A stretch of DNA of 64,000 bases from Cytophaga sp. FL35 (GCF_014349235.1 NZ_JACSOH010000006.1:184534-248533); one strand, 5' to 3'. Positions 16,503-25,291 are shown, counted from the stretch's first letter. Made by a program: numbers and translations. Notes: generated by a model from the letters alone, not told the origin.

Positions 16503-17666
16503 ATGTCAAAAATATTACTGATTGAAGATGAAGCTGCTATTCGCAGGGTATTGGTCAAAATACTTTCCGAGGAGAATGATTCTTATCAATTAGAAGAAGC
16601 AGAAGACGGTTTAAAAGGTATGGAGGCCATTAAGAACAATGAATACGACTTGGTCCTTTGTGATATAAAAATGCCCAAAATGGATGGGGTAGAGGTGTTG
16701 GAAGCTGCCCGGAAAATTAAGCCAGAAATCCCTTTTATTATGATTTCCGGTCATGGTGATCTGGATACGGCCGTGAACACCATGCGAATGGGAGCATTTG
16801 ACTATATTTCCAAACCGCCGGATTTAAATAGGTTGCTTACCACGGTGCGCAATGCCTTGGATAGAAAGGTGTTGGTAACCGAAAATAAGATTCTTAAGAA
16901 GAAAGTAGGCAAGAATTATGAAATGATAGGTGAAAGTAAAGAGATCTCGGCTATTAAGGACATCATCGAAAAAGTGGCACCTACAGATGCCAGAGTTTTA
17001 ATAACGGGATCCAATGGAACCGGAAAAGAACTGGTCGCTCATTGGTTGCATCAAAAAAGTGCTAGGAGTTCCGCGCCTTTTATCGAAGTGAACTGTGCGG
17101 CCATTCCATCGGAATTGATAGAAAGTGAGCTTTTTGGCCATGTAAAGGGCGCTTTTACATCTGCGGTCAAAGATCGTGCAGGAAAATTCGAGGCTGCCAA
17201 TAAGGGTACTATTTTTTTAGATGAAATTGGGGATATGAGCCTCTCTGCACAGGCAAAGGTATTGCGGGCACTACAGGAGAATAAGATTTCTAGAGTAGGT
17301 ACGGATAAGGATATAAAGGTTGATGTACGAGTGGTAGCCGCTACCAACAAAGATTTGAAAAAGGAAATTGAAGAAAACCGTTTTCGAGAAGATTTATATC
17401 ATAGGCTTGCCGTAATCTTGATTAAGGTTCCTGCATTAAATGATAGAAGGGAAGATATACCATTATTGATCAATCATTTTTCGAAAAAAATCTCCCAAGA
17501 GCAAGGAATGGGCCTAAAAACATTTTCTGATAAGGCCGTTAAGCTGTTAAAAAGTTACGATTGGACCGGGAATATTAGAGAGTTAAGGAACGTTGTAGAG
17601 CGACTAATAATATTGGGAGGAAAAGAAGTAAGCGAGGAAGACGTAAAACTTTTTGCAAGCAAATAG
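16503..17666 (+). CDS. Sigma-54-dependent response regulator without HTH domain
   Basis: A receiver domain (residues 1-120) with acidic pair Glu8/Asp9, phospho-acceptor Asp54 (VLCDIKMP) and YISKPPD is fused to an AAA+ sigma-54 activation domain (about 140-375). That domain has Walker A GSNGTGKE at 169-176, the sigma-54 loop GAFTSA at 216-221 (GAFTGA in the reference), Walker B GTIFLDEIGD and the R-finger region FREDLYHRL. The protein stops at DVKLFASK just after the AAA+ lid, so the Fis-type DNA-binding helix-turn-helix found in NtrC is absent. No sensor kinase is adjacent. It follows the ABC-MscS chain after 111 bases. Confidence 0.92.
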   Translation: MSKILLIEDEAAIRRVLVKILSEENDSYQLEEAEDGLKGMEAIKNNEYDLVLCDIKMPKMDGVEVLEAARKIKPEIPFIMISGHGDLDTAVNTMRMGAFDYISKPPDLNRLLTTVRNALDRKVLVTENKILKKKVGKNYEMIGESKEISAIKDIIEKVAPTDARVLITGSNGTGKELVAHWLHQKSARSSAPFIEVNCAAIPSELIESELFGHVKGAFTSAVKDRAGKFEAANKGTIFLDEIGDMSLSAQAKVLRALQENKISRVGTDKDIKVDVRVVAATNKDLKKEIEENRFREDLYHRLAVILIKVPALNDRREDIPLLINHFSKKISQEQGMGLKTFSDKAVKLLKSYDWTGNIRELRNVVERLIILGGKEVSEEDVKLFASK

Positions 17667-17671
17667 TTAAT

Positions 17672-18364
17672 TTATTTGCCGCACTCACTTAGTTGATCCA
17701 ATGCCTTTTTAGTTATTTCCTTGGTTTTAAGGTTGTAGTATTTTTTGCCTTCGGAAAGGTTGGGTTTCAATAATTGCTGCTCACAATGTTCATATACTCT
17801 AGTTGCAAATGCCCTGGCTTCCGTGCAATTGACAGTTTTTACCATGTTTTCCAGCGACTTTCTATAATTCACTAACGAAGAATCTACCTTTTTTCGAAGT
17901 AATATTTCGGAAGGAGGTTCGTAGGTGTTTTTGGATTCATTATTTAGTTTTACGGTATTTAAGCTAAGTACGTCGTTACCGTAATTGCTACCATGGCTAT
18001 CGTGTTCGTTCAATGATTCCAATGTGGCTATCGTTTCCTTTAGGGCCTTGTTCAAAAGAATATTGGTACTGGCAATGGTTGTGGTTTTGGTTGCTAGTTT
18101 AAGATGGTCAGAACCCTCCGTAATATTATCAATAGCATATTCGCAGCCACATTCTTCCAAATCGTTCTTGGTTTTCTCTATGGCATTGATAGCCTTGAAG
18201 GTATGAAATCGCGACAATTGAAGATCTGTCATTCCTAAAGCTGCTTCAATTTCGGATTTTACATATCCAATATTGGAGTTGGCATATTTACAGGATTGAC
18301 CTGTGGTAAACGAAGATAGTATACCAACGGAGCAAAGTATTAATGCTATTCTCAACTGCTTCAT
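17672..18364 (-). CDS. Secreted helical protein of unknown function
   Basis: ATG 18364 gives 230 residues beginning MKQLRIALILCSVGILSSFT with cleavage after TGQ; the upstream extension to 18397 is not needed. The mature protein is helical and contains several cysteines (SCKYAN, EECGCEY, VNCTEA, EHCEQ, SECGK), likely disulphide-bonded in the periplasm. No family recognised. It converges on the response-regulator gene, with only five bases between stop codons. Confidence 0.7.
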   Translation of the reverse strand: MKQLRIALILCSVGILSSFTTGQSCKYANSNIGYVKSEIEAALGMTDLQLSRFHTFKAINAIEKTKNDLEECGCEYAIDNITEGSDHLKLATKTTTIASTNILLNKALKETIATLESLNEHDSHGSNYGNDVLSLNTVKLNNESKNTYEPPSEILLRKKVDSSLVNYRKSLENMVKTVNCTEARAFATRVYEHCEQQLLKPNLSEGKKYYNLKTKEITKKALDQLSECGK

Positions 18365-18562
18365 AGTCAATAAAAAAGGTTGTAAAATTTGGGACATTCT
18401 ACGTTTGCAAAGTTAAGGTCAACTGTTTCTTAAGACCTACTTTTTTCGATGGAACGCCTTTTGATTATACTTTTTTGGATTAACCTGCCTTTTTTTGTGA
18501 TTAACGACCAATTTCTTTAACATTTTTACCCTTTCAACGATGTTTTATTTTATATTCCAACT

Positions 18563-19447
18563 ATGGATACATCAAAAATTACCACGTACAAAGTGACTGA
18601 GGCCATTCAATTGTCTCAAATACCTACTTATGAAGATTTTAATTCATCGGATAAACAACTTAAAAGAGAGTTGGAAAATGTAAGGGAAGCGTTAGGAGAC
18701 TTCCAAGATACCCTTTATGCACATGGAAAGTACAGCGTTCTGGTTTGTCTTCAAGGGATAGATACGGCGGGTAAGGATAGCCTGATTCGTGAAGTCTTTA
18801 AAGACTTTAATGCTAGGGGCGTAGTTGTTCATAGTTTTAAGGTACCTACGGAACTCGAAAGAAAACACGATTATTTATGGAGACACTATATTGCCTTACC
18901 GGCAAGGGGAAAATTTGGGGTTTTTAATAGAACTCATTATGAAAATGTTTTGGTTACCCGTGTACATCCCGAGTACATCTTGGGAGAGCACCTACCCGGA
19001 ATTCATTCGGTAGCAGATATTGATGAAGAATTTTGGAACAAAAGATTTGATCAAATAAATGATTTTGAAAGGCATATAGCAGAAAATGGTACCCTAGTTT
19101 TCAAATTTTTTCTTCATATATCCAAAGAAGAACAAAGACAGCGATTGTTGAGGCGACTCGCACTAAAAAGAAAGAATTGGAAGTTTTCGCCGGGTGATTT
19201 GGAAGAACGTAAGCTATGGGACCAGTATCAGTCTTGTTATGAAGAAGCCATTAATAGAACTTCTAAGGCACATGCCCCTTGGTATATAATTCCGTCGGAC
19301 AATAAAAAAGCAGCCCGTGTTAGTGTGGCCAGTATCCTATTGCAAGAGTTAAAAAAGTATAAAGATATTCAGGAACCCGAGTTGGACGAAAAAATTAAGG
19401 TTAATTTAGAAGCCTACAAACAACAGCTGGAAAACGAAAACGGATGA
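18563..19447 (+). CDS. Polyphosphate kinase 2 family phosphotransferase
   Basis: A 294-residue P-loop kinase of the PPK2 family, single domain. Walker A is GIDTAGKDS (residues 65-73), the Walker B region is FNRTHYENVL, and the lid RRLALKRKNWKFSPGDLEER carries the basic residues that bind polyphosphate. PPK2 proteins phosphorylate nucleoside mono- or diphosphates from polyphosphate; this length and lid most resemble the class III type that acts on both AMP and ADP, but class is inferred. Its TGA overlaps the ATG of the following peptidase gene by four bases. Confidence 0.93.
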   Translation: MDTSKITTYKVTEAIQLSQIPTYEDFNSSDKQLKRELENVREALGDFQDTLYAHGKYSVLVCLQGIDTAGKDSLIREVFKDFNARGVVVHSFKVPTELERKHDYLWRHYIALPARGKFGVFNRTHYENVLVTRVHPEYILGEHLPGIHSVADIDEEFWNKRFDQINDFERHIAENGTLVFKFFLHISKEEQRQRLLRRLALKRKNWKFSPGDLEERKLWDQYQSCYEEAINRTSKAHAPWYIIPSDNKKAARVSVASILLQELKKYKDIQEPELDEKIKVNLEAYKQQLENENG

Positions 19448-20838
19448 GAAAACTCTTTTTTTTAATGATATTATGTTTGGCAGGGACTGTGAATTCCCAA
19501 GAAGATGCCCAACAAATGGATAAGATTTATAAAACGGCTTTAACCGAAGGGAAAGCCTATGACTGGTTAAATCATTTGAGCAACCAAATTGGAGGTAGAT
19601 TATCAGGTTCGGTACAGGCACAACAAGCCGTTGATTATACCAAGGCAGAACTGGAGTCGTTAGGATTGGATAAGGTCTGGCTTCAGCCGGTTATGGTACC
19701 CAAATGGGTACGCGGAACCCCTGAGTTCGCTTATTTTGAAACAGCACCAGGCCAGTCTACCAATGTATCTGTATGTGCCTTGGGCGGTTCTGTGGCAACC
19801 CCAGTGGGCGGTCTTAAGGCAGAATTGGTTGAGGTAAATGGAATAGAGGATTTAAAACGCTTGGGAAAGGAGAAAATAGAGGGAAAAATCGTGTTCTATA
19901 ATAGGCCTATGGACCCGACTGTAATAAGTACTTTCGAATCCTATTCAGGTTGTGTGGACCAGCGATATTCCGGGGCGGCCGAAGCAGCCAAATACGGTGC
20001 CGTAGGTGTCCTTGTACGCTCAATGAGCCTTAAATTGGATGACCATCCTCACACGGGATCTATGAGTTATGGTGATACTCCGGTGGCCGATAGAATCCCT
20101 GCCGCGGCCATTAGTACCAATGGTGCTGAACTGTTGAGTACCACCATAAAACTAAATCCAAAGACCAGGTTTTACCTTAGACAAAACTGCAAACAGTTTG
20201 ATGATGTGGAATCCTATAATGTAATAGGAGAAATAACCGGTAGCCAATTTCCTAATGAAATTATGGTAGTTGGTGGTCATCTGGATTCTTGGGATTTAGG
20301 CGATGGATCCCATGATGATGGTGCAGGCTGCGTGCAAAGTATGGACGTACTGAGACTTTTGAAAAAGACAGGGTATAAGCCAAAGAGAACTATTAGGGTG
20401 GTTCTTTTTATGAACGAAGAAAATGGATTAAGGGGAGGCAATAAATACGCGGAAGTGGCCCAAAATAAAAAAGAGAAACACATTTTTGCCTTGGAGAGCG
20501 ATGCGGGAGGCTTTACACCCAGAGGTTTTTCTTTTGATTGCACTGAGGCTAACTTAGAACGGGTTCAGGAGTGGAAAAAATTATTTGAACCCTATCTTAT
20601 TCATATGTTCGTTAAGGGATATAGCGGTGCGGATATTGGTCCTCTTAAGAATCAAGATATGGTATTGGCCGGTCTACGGCCAGACTCACAAAGGTATTTT
20701 GACCATCATCATGCAGAAACAGATACGTTTGAACATGTTAACAAACGGGAATTGGAACTTGGTGCGGCCAGTATGGCCAGTTTGATCTATCTTTTTGATA
20801 AATACGGTATTATCCCTAATAACAAGATTAAAGGTTAG
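19444..20838 (+). CDS. Secreted M28 family metallopeptidase (carboxypeptidase Q-like)
   Basis: A signal peptide (MRKLFFLMILCLAGTVNSQ) is followed by an M28 zinc peptidase with an inserted PA-type domain (about 120-250; KIVFYNRPMD, KYGAVGVLVRSM). The two-zinc ligands are visible: GGHLDSWD, SHDDGAGC, catalytic FMNEENG, ESDAGG and the C-terminal DHHHAETDT. It probably releases amino acids from peptides in the periplasm or outside the cell. The ATG overlaps the ppk2 stop (ATGA), so they share a transcript, an odd pairing of cytoplasmic phosphotransfer and secreted peptidase. Confidence 0.92.
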   Translation: MRKLFFLMILCLAGTVNSQEDAQQMDKIYKTALTEGKAYDWLNHLSNQIGGRLSGSVQAQQAVDYTKAELESLGLDKVWLQPVMVPKWVRGTPEFAYFETAPGQSTNVSVCALGGSVATPVGGLKAELVEVNGIEDLKRLGKEKIEGKIVFYNRPMDPTVISTFESYSGCVDQRYSGAAEAAKYGAVGVLVRSMSLKLDDHPHTGSMSYGDTPVADRIPAAAISTNGAELLSTTIKLNPKTRFYLRQNCKQFDDVESYNVIGEITGSQFPNEIMVVGGHLDSWDLGDGSHDDGAGCVQSMDVLRLLKKTGYKPKRTIRVVLFMNEENGLRGGNKYAEVAQNKKEKHIFALESDAGGFTPRGFSFDCTEANLERVQEWKKLFEPYLIHMFVKGYSGADIGPLKNQDMVLAGLRPDSQRYFDHHHAETDTFEHVNKRELELGAASMASLIYLFDKYGIIPNNKIKG

Positions 20839-20881
20839 GGCAAACCAATTTCTCTATTACGGGGAAATCGGCTTAAATCCT

Positions 20882-20889
20882 TACCTTTG
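20882..20889 (+). promoter_or_regulatory. -7 box before the prolyl isomerase gene
   Basis: A perfect TACCTTTG lies 24 bases before the ATG at 20914. No clear -33 TTTG is visible. Confidence 0.55.
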
Positions 20890-20913
20890 CCGCTCAATTA
20901 AATAAGCATAAAA

Positions 20914-21846
20914 ATGCAAGAAGGAATCTACGCAAAATTCAATACTTCAAAAGGAGAGATACTTGTAAAATTAACCCACGATAAAACTCCGGGTACCGTT
21001 GGCAATTTTGTTGCTTTGGCGGAAGGAAAGCAAGAAAATAAAGTTAAGGCAGCGGGTGAGCCCTATTATGATGGAATTACGTTTCACAGGGTAATTCCAG
21101 ATTTTATGATTCAGGGAGGTTGTCCTCTTGGTACCGGAACTGGCGACGCTGGTTACAAATTTGATGATGAATTTCATCCAGAGCTTAAGCATTCAGAACC
21201 GGGAGTTCTCTCTATGGCCAATGCTGGACCAGGAACTAATGGAAGTCAGTTTTTCATTACGCACGTACCAACTCCATGGTTAGACGGTAAACACACCGTT
21301 TTTGGTCATGTAGAAAGTGGTCAGGAGGTTGTGGATGCCATTGCCCAAGGAGATTCAATTGAGACTTTGGAGATTGTAAGGGTAGGGGACGAGGCAGAAA
21401 ATTGGGATGCAGTAGATGCCTTTAAATCTTTTCAGAATTCCAGGGAACAAAGAATTGCAGAAGAAAAAGCAAAGCAGGAAGCGGAACTTGAAAAGGTAGC
21501 GGCCGGTTTTGAAAGCACTGCTAGCGGACTGCGTTATAAAATAATTCAAAAAGGTGACGGTGCAAAAGCCGAAAAGGGAAGTAAGGTATCGGTTCATTAT
21601 GAAGGAAGCTTAATGAACGGACAAGTTTTTGATTCCTCTTATAAAAGGAAACAACCCATAGACTTTCAAATTGGTGTTGGTCAAGTTATTCCGGGGTGGG
21701 ATGAAGGTATTGGTCTTTTACAAGTGGGGGACAAGGCTCGCTTTGTAATCCCTTCAGATTTAGCATATGGTAGTGCAGGTGCAGGTGGTGTTATTCCTCC
21801 AAATGCAACCTTGCTTTTTGATGTAGAATTAATGGATGTGAATTAA
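20914..21846 (+). CDS. Dual-family peptidyl-prolyl isomerase: cyclophilin-linker-FKBP fusion
   Basis: A 310-residue fusion. Residues 1-155 form a cyclophilin domain ([40 protein letters not shown]). A charged helical linker of about 35 residues ([20 protein letters not shown]) follows. Residues about 200-310 form an FKBP domain ([56 protein letters not shown]). Active-site residues of both folds look intact. No signal peptide, so cytoplasmic. Such two-family isomerases are known in some flavobacteria and protists; this is the cyclophilin-first order. Single gene with its own promoter and terminator. Confidence 0.95.
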   Translation: MQEGIYAKFNTSKGEILVKLTHDKTPGTVGNFVALAEGKQENKVKAAGEPYYDGITFHRVIPDFMIQGGCPLGTGTGDAGYKFDDEFHPELKHSEPGVLSMANAGPGTNGSQFFITHVPTPWLDGKHTVFGHVESGQEVVDAIAQGDSIETLEIVRVGDEAENWDAVDAFKSFQNSREQRIAEEKAKQEAELEKVAAGFESTASGLRYKIIQKGDGAKAEKGSKVSVHYEGSLMNGQVFDSSYKRKQPIDFQIGVGQVIPGWDEGIGLLQVGDKARFVIPSDLAYGSAGAGGVIPPNATLLFDVELMDVN

Positions 21847-21870
21847 TATAGTATCTGGTTGAAATATAAA

Positions 21871-21897
21871 AAGCCCCGATTTTTTCGGGGCTTTTTT
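21871..21897 (+). terminator. Intrinsic terminator of the prolyl isomerase gene
   Basis: Stem AAGCCCCGA / TCGGGGCTT with a T-rich loop and a T run. Confidence 0.9.
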
Positions 21898-22011
21898 ATG
21901 CGGTCAATCTTTTTATTTCTACCAAAATAATCCTGGATGAAAACATAGATTTTCCAGTGCCAAAAAGGCATTATAAAATTTAATTAAGAATGTACGGGCC
22001 CCTTAGATAAG

Positions 22012-22107
22012 TTATCGCTGGGATTTCTTTGCCCTATCTGAGCTTACTAAAAACAATACAACGTTTACAATAAGCAATAGAAATAGAATACCAAAAAAAG
22101 TAGTCAT
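22012..22107 (-). CDS. Possible 31-aa single-helix membrane peptide
   Basis: ATG 22107 on the minus strand opens 31 codons before TAA: one hydrophobic helix (FFGILFLLLIVNVVLFLVS) preceded by MTT and followed by a basic tail SDRAKKSQR, which would put the C-terminus in the cytoplasm. It lies between the isomerase terminator and the cspA terminator, otherwise empty sequence. Composition is that of a genuine small membrane protein, but length alone gives weak support. Confidence 0.4.
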   Translation of the reverse strand: MTTFFGILFLLLIVNVVLFLVSSDRAKKSQR

Positions 22108-22230
22108 AATTCATTATTTAGGTGATGGGGAAATTTTGCTATCCGCTTACTAGATGCACAAATTGGAGTGGGGTTGCGTTAAAACGCGAACAAATGTATG
22201 AAAAATATGACTAATGTGTTGATAATGAAT

Positions 22231-22256
22231 AAAAAAACCCCAACAAATTGTTGGGG
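22231..22256 (-). terminator. Terminator of the cold-shock gene
   Basis: On the minus strand CCCCAACA pairs with TGTTGGGG around a short AT loop, followed by seven T residues (the plus-strand A run). Confidence 0.9.
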
Positions 22257-22289
22257 TGGATACTGTATAAAAAGAGTTAATGCGTCGTC

Positions 22290-22484
22290 TTAGTCAACTA
22301 CTTTCACATTCACCGCGTTCAGTCCTTTTCTACCTTGTTGTAGCTCAAATTCTACAACATCACCTTCGCGTATTTCGTCAATAAGTCCTGAAATGTGTAC
22401 AAAGTGATCTTCGCTTGAACCTTCTTCAGTGATAAAGCCGTAACCCTTTGAATCATTGAAGAACTTAACTGTTCCTTTACTCAT
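22290..22484 (-). CDS. Cold-shock domain protein
   Basis: A 64-residue single-domain CspA-family RNA chaperone: MSKGTVKFFNDSKGYGFI contains RNP1 (KGYGFI). RNP2 reads DHFVHIS rather than the usual DIFVHFS. The end GRKGLNAVNVKVVD is typical of flavobacterial Csps. It binds single-stranded nucleic acids in the cytoplasm. Own promoter (TACATTTG at 22511-22518) and terminator. Confidence 0.95.
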   Translation of the reverse strand: MSKGTVKFFNDSKGYGFITEEGSSEDHFVHISGLIDEIREGDVVEFELQQGRKGLNAVNVKVVD

Positions 22485-22510
22485 AATAAAAAATTAAATT
22501 AATTAAAGCG

Positions 22511-22518
22511 CAAATGTA
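22511..22518 (-). promoter_or_regulatory. -7 box of the cold-shock gene
   Basis: TACATTTG on the minus strand, 26 bases upstream of the start codon; a short AT-rich leader follows. Confidence 0.6.
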
Positions 22519-22613
22519 CTGTTATTAAATTTAAATGAGTGATTTTTCGTTAGTTATATTTGGAGGTTGTCAAATTTTAATGGATATCCTGAAAAATATG
22601 GTAACCAAACCTC

Positions 22614-22994
22614 TTAACTGATGATGCTTTTTATGGATGCTGCAATAGATTCCGTATTCAAACTTAAGATGGCAGATGCCATTCCTAGTATTTTGGTGGC
22701 CCAGTTGATTCCTGTTTGAATATTATCCAGATTAGAATAAAGTTCTTGGGTTTTTTCAGTTATTATTTTAATCTTATCTAGGCTTTCTACGGCATCGTCC
22801 AATACTAAAACAGCTGATTTTGTATAAAGCTCGGTAGTATGCTCTAATAAGTTGTTGTGTAGTTCCTTTAACCGTGTGTTTTCTTGAGGGGTTAATTTTG
22901 AAAAATTACGGTATCTAAAATCCCCAAGATCATTGGTCATTTTCAAAATATTGTCTGCCAATTCCTTTACTTGTTCAGATGTTAAATTTGCCAT
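22614..22994 (-). CDS. Small all-helical protein, unknown function
   Basis: ATG 22994 (MANLTSEQVKELADNILKM) gives 126 residues; a TTG at 23003 is less likely. It has no signal peptide. The sequence is almost entirely amphipathic helix with heptad-like spacing (ESLDKIKIITEKTQELYSNL), and a hydrophobic helix near the C-terminus (WATKILGMASAILSL). It starts five bases after the stop of the lipoprotein gene, so the two form a pair. The shape (long helices plus a hydrophobic segment) could suit a membrane-inserting or scaffold protein, but no family is recognised. Confidence 0.7.
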   Translation of the reverse strand: MANLTSEQVKELADNILKMTNDLGDFRYRNFSKLTPQENTRLKELHNNLLEHTTELYTKSAVLVLDDAVESLDKIKIITEKTQELYSNLDNIQTGINWATKILGMASAILSLNTESIAASIKSIIS

Positions 22995-22999
22995 GATAC

Positions 23000-23845
23000 T
23001 CAATTAAACTGAGAAATAATTCTTGCTCCCAATGCCAGCTTCTGGGCCGTTTTGCCCAAACTGCCCTTAACTTCATCTTCAGTTAACTGATCTAGATTTT
23101 TCAAAAGCAAGCTGTGACCTTCTTTTACCTCATTTATCAAATCGCCAAATAGCCTCAATTCATTTTGATATTTTTCTATTGTTGCCTTTTTTTCAAAGTA
23201 ATCCTCGGCAAACTTGGTGCGTTCGTAGGAAGAAAGGTTGGTGTCCTGAACCAAATCGAAATAAAAATTTTGGATACCGTTTTTTTGTACTTCCAGTTTT
23301 CCGTTAAGATTTTGAGATAGATTGAATTCCAAGAAGTGTAACAAATGCTGAAAAGGCTCATGTCCCTCTGTTACATATGCCTTAATTTTTTTTCTTGAAC
23401 GGATTCCGCTATAGGCTTTTAAAATTAATGAGCTTAGCTTTGAATAGGACGTTACATCTTCTGCATTTAATTTAATTGGACCGTAATTACCTGTCGCCAA
23501 TGCATTGGTGAGTTCTGCTGTTTGAAATTTTGTAATGGTTTTGTCACTAACGGCCATTAAACCATGAAGGTATTCTACCGTAGCCGTATAAATGGCAGTG
23601 GTGATACTATCGGCTTTTACATTACCCTCACATTCGCAATCTGTCTTATAAACATTGAAATTGGAAATATGTTTAAGTTCACAGTCTTGAGTGCATATAG
23701 TGGTGAAACTTTGAGATAGGTTTCCGTAGGTTTGCAGGGCCTCTATTGAATTCTTGGAAAAATTGGTAACGTGGCCCAGATTTACACATCCCATAAGTAA
23801 GGACATGGTAGAAGTAGTAAAAAGAAATGTTTTAAGAGTTTTCAT
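23000..23845 (-). CDS. Lipoprotein of unknown function
   Basis: A 281-residue protein with a lipoprotein signal (MKTLKTFLFTTSTMSLLMGC). The N-terminal mature part has a Cys group (ICTQDCELK, TDCECEG), the rest is helical (KATIEKYQNELRLFGDLINE, EEDEV-like acidic stretches). No recognisable domain. It is first in a two-gene unit with the small helical protein at 22614-22994. The peroxiredoxin terminator lies 100 bases upstream, so this pair has its own promoter in 23846-23944. Confidence 0.75.
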   Translation of the reverse strand: MKTLKTFLFTTSTMSLLMGCVNLGHVTNFSKNSIEALQTYGNLSQSFTTICTQDCELKHISNFNVYKTDCECEGNVKADSITTAIYTATVEYLHGLMAVSDKTITKFQTAELTNALATGNYGPIKLNAEDVTSYSKLSSLILKAYSGIRSRKKIKAYVTEGHEPFQHLLHFLEFNLSQNLNGKLEVQKNGIQNFYFDLVQDTNLSSYERTKFAEDYFEKKATIEKYQNELRLFGDLINEVKEGHSLLLKNLDQLTEDEVKGSLGKTAQKLALGARIISQFN

Positions 23846-23944
23846 TCCCGACTTATCTAATTACAAGTTATGAAGAAAGATCTTAAGTGTACAAATATTT
23901 TGGGTCAGCAAGACTAGCTTGTTGCGTTTTCTGAATTATCAAAT

Positions 23945-23977
23945 AAAAAACCTCATAACATTGTTATGAGGTTTTTT
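23945..23977 (-). terminator. Terminator of the peroxiredoxin gene
   Basis: A long stem with AACCTCATAACA / TGTTATGAGGTT and A/T runs on both sides. It lies 18 bases past the minus-strand stop codon. Confidence 0.9.
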
Positions 23978-23994
23978 GCTTAAATATATTCGGG

Positions 23995-24633
23995 TTAAGC
24001 GGTAGGGTCTGGAGTCATACGTAAGTATGGCTTTACTTCCTCTACTCCTTTTTTGAACATCTCTTTGGCGTCCTCAGTAGAAATTGCTGGGCTCACTACC
24101 ACACTTTCTCCCTGTTTCCAGTTGGCAGGGGTAGCTACCTTATGGTATGCTGTCAATTGTAAGGAATCGATAACCCTTAGCAATTCATAGAAATTTCGGC
24201 CGGTGGAGGCCGGATAAGTGATGATGAGTTTCACCGTTTTATCCGGAGCAATGATAAAAACAGAACGTACCGTTAAATTATTATCGGCATTAGGGTGAAT
24301 CATATCATAAAGGTCAGATACTTTCTTGTTCTCATCGGCAATAATGGGAAAGTTAACGGTTGTATTCTGTACTTCATTAATATCCTTGATCCATTCGTTA
24401 TGGGAGCTGGCTCCGTCTACGCTAAGGGCCAACATCTTTACGTTTCGTTTATCGAACTCATCCTTAAATTTAGCTGCCGTACCTAATTCCGTAGTACAAA
24501 CAGGGGTAAAGTCCGCAGGGTGAGAAAACAAAATTCCCCAACCATCGCCTAAATAATCATAAAAATTTATCGTACCTACAGAGCTATCTGCGGTAAAGTC
24601 CGGGGCCTTGTCGCCCAATCTTATTGTTGCCAT
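23995..24633 (-). CDS. 1-Cys peroxiredoxin (Prx6 type)
   Basis: A 212-residue thioredoxin-fold peroxidase. The peroxidatic Cys46 lies in HPADFTPVCTTE. The long C-terminal arm with TPANWKQGESVVVSPA and RMTPDP is characteristic of Prx6. No resolving cysteine is seen elsewhere in the chain, fitting a 1-Cys mechanism. It reduces peroxides in the cytoplasm using an external thiol; bacillithiol may be the donor given the YfiT-like gene next door, but that is inference. Single gene with its own terminator. Confidence 0.95.
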   Translation of the reverse strand: MATIRLGDKAPDFTADSSVGTINFYDYLGDGWGILFSHPADFTPVCTTELGTAAKFKDEFDKRNVKMLALSVDGASSHNEWIKDINEVQNTTVNFPIIADENKKVSDLYDMIHPNADNNLTVRSVFIIAPDKTVKLIITYPASTGRNFYELLRVIDSLQLTAYHKVATPANWKQGESVVVSPAISTEDAKEMFKKGVEEVKPYLRMTPDPTA

Positions 24634-24744
24634 TTATATAGTATTTACTGGGTTAAAATTAAATTCCTATAAAATTAGTAGATTAAAGGTCTTCAGGCAT
24701 GCTTTTATGGTTAAAAATGTATTAAAGTTTGTTACTTTTAGTTT

Positions 24745-25290
24745 ATGGAAGAACATGAACTATATAAACTGAAATACCCCATAGGAACATTTGAGGTACC
24801 GGAAGTAATCACTGATGAAAATTTAAACGAGTGGATAGGCATTTTGGAAGAAATCCCCAATAAGCTGAGAATTCTTGTTGAAGGATTGTCTGAACCCCAA
24901 CTTGAAGCGCCGTATAGACCTGAAGGATGGACAGTTAGGCAGACTGTGCACCATATTGCCGATAGCCACCATAACAGTTATTTGAGGTTTAAATGGGCGC
25001 TTACGGAAAACAGTCCGGTCATCAAGGCCTATGATGAAAAAGAATGGTCCAAACTTTTTGATGCAAAAACGGCTCCCATAGAACTTTCCCTTACTCATTT
25101 AAGTGCCGTTCACGCAAAGTTGGTCTACTTGCTAAAAGGGTTATCACGAGAATCGTTGAAAAGAAAATTCATTCATCCGGAGGGCCATGTAGAAACCAGT
25201 TTGGATGAAAATGTGGGAAGATATGCTTGGCACGGCCAACACCATTATACGCAGATAGAAAATTTACTCAAAAGAAGAGGTTGGGTCTAG
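24745..25290 (+). CDS. YfiT/BstA-like DinB-superfamily transferase (bacillithiol transferase type)
   Basis: A 181-residue four-helix protein of the DinB/YfiT type. Metal-binding histidines are visible in QTVHHIADSHHNSYLRFK and in AWHGQHHYTQIENL. The N-terminal YPIGTFEVPEVIT is typical of YfiT-like bacillithiol S-transferases. It probably conjugates bacillithiol to electrophiles in the cytoplasm. Adjacent genes (1-Cys peroxiredoxin, thioredoxin-like protein) fit a thiol-stress neighbourhood. It converges tail to tail with the next gene, with one base between stops. Confidence 0.88.
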   Translation: MEEHELYKLKYPIGTFEVPEVITDENLNEWIGILEEIPNKLRILVEGLSEPQLEAPYRPEGWTVRQTVHHIADSHHNSYLRFKWALTENSPVIKAYDEKEWSKLFDAKTAPIELSLTHLSAVHAKLVYLLKGLSRESLKRKFIHPEGHVETSLDENVGRYAWHGQHHYTQIENLLKRRGWV

Positions 25291-25291
25291 A

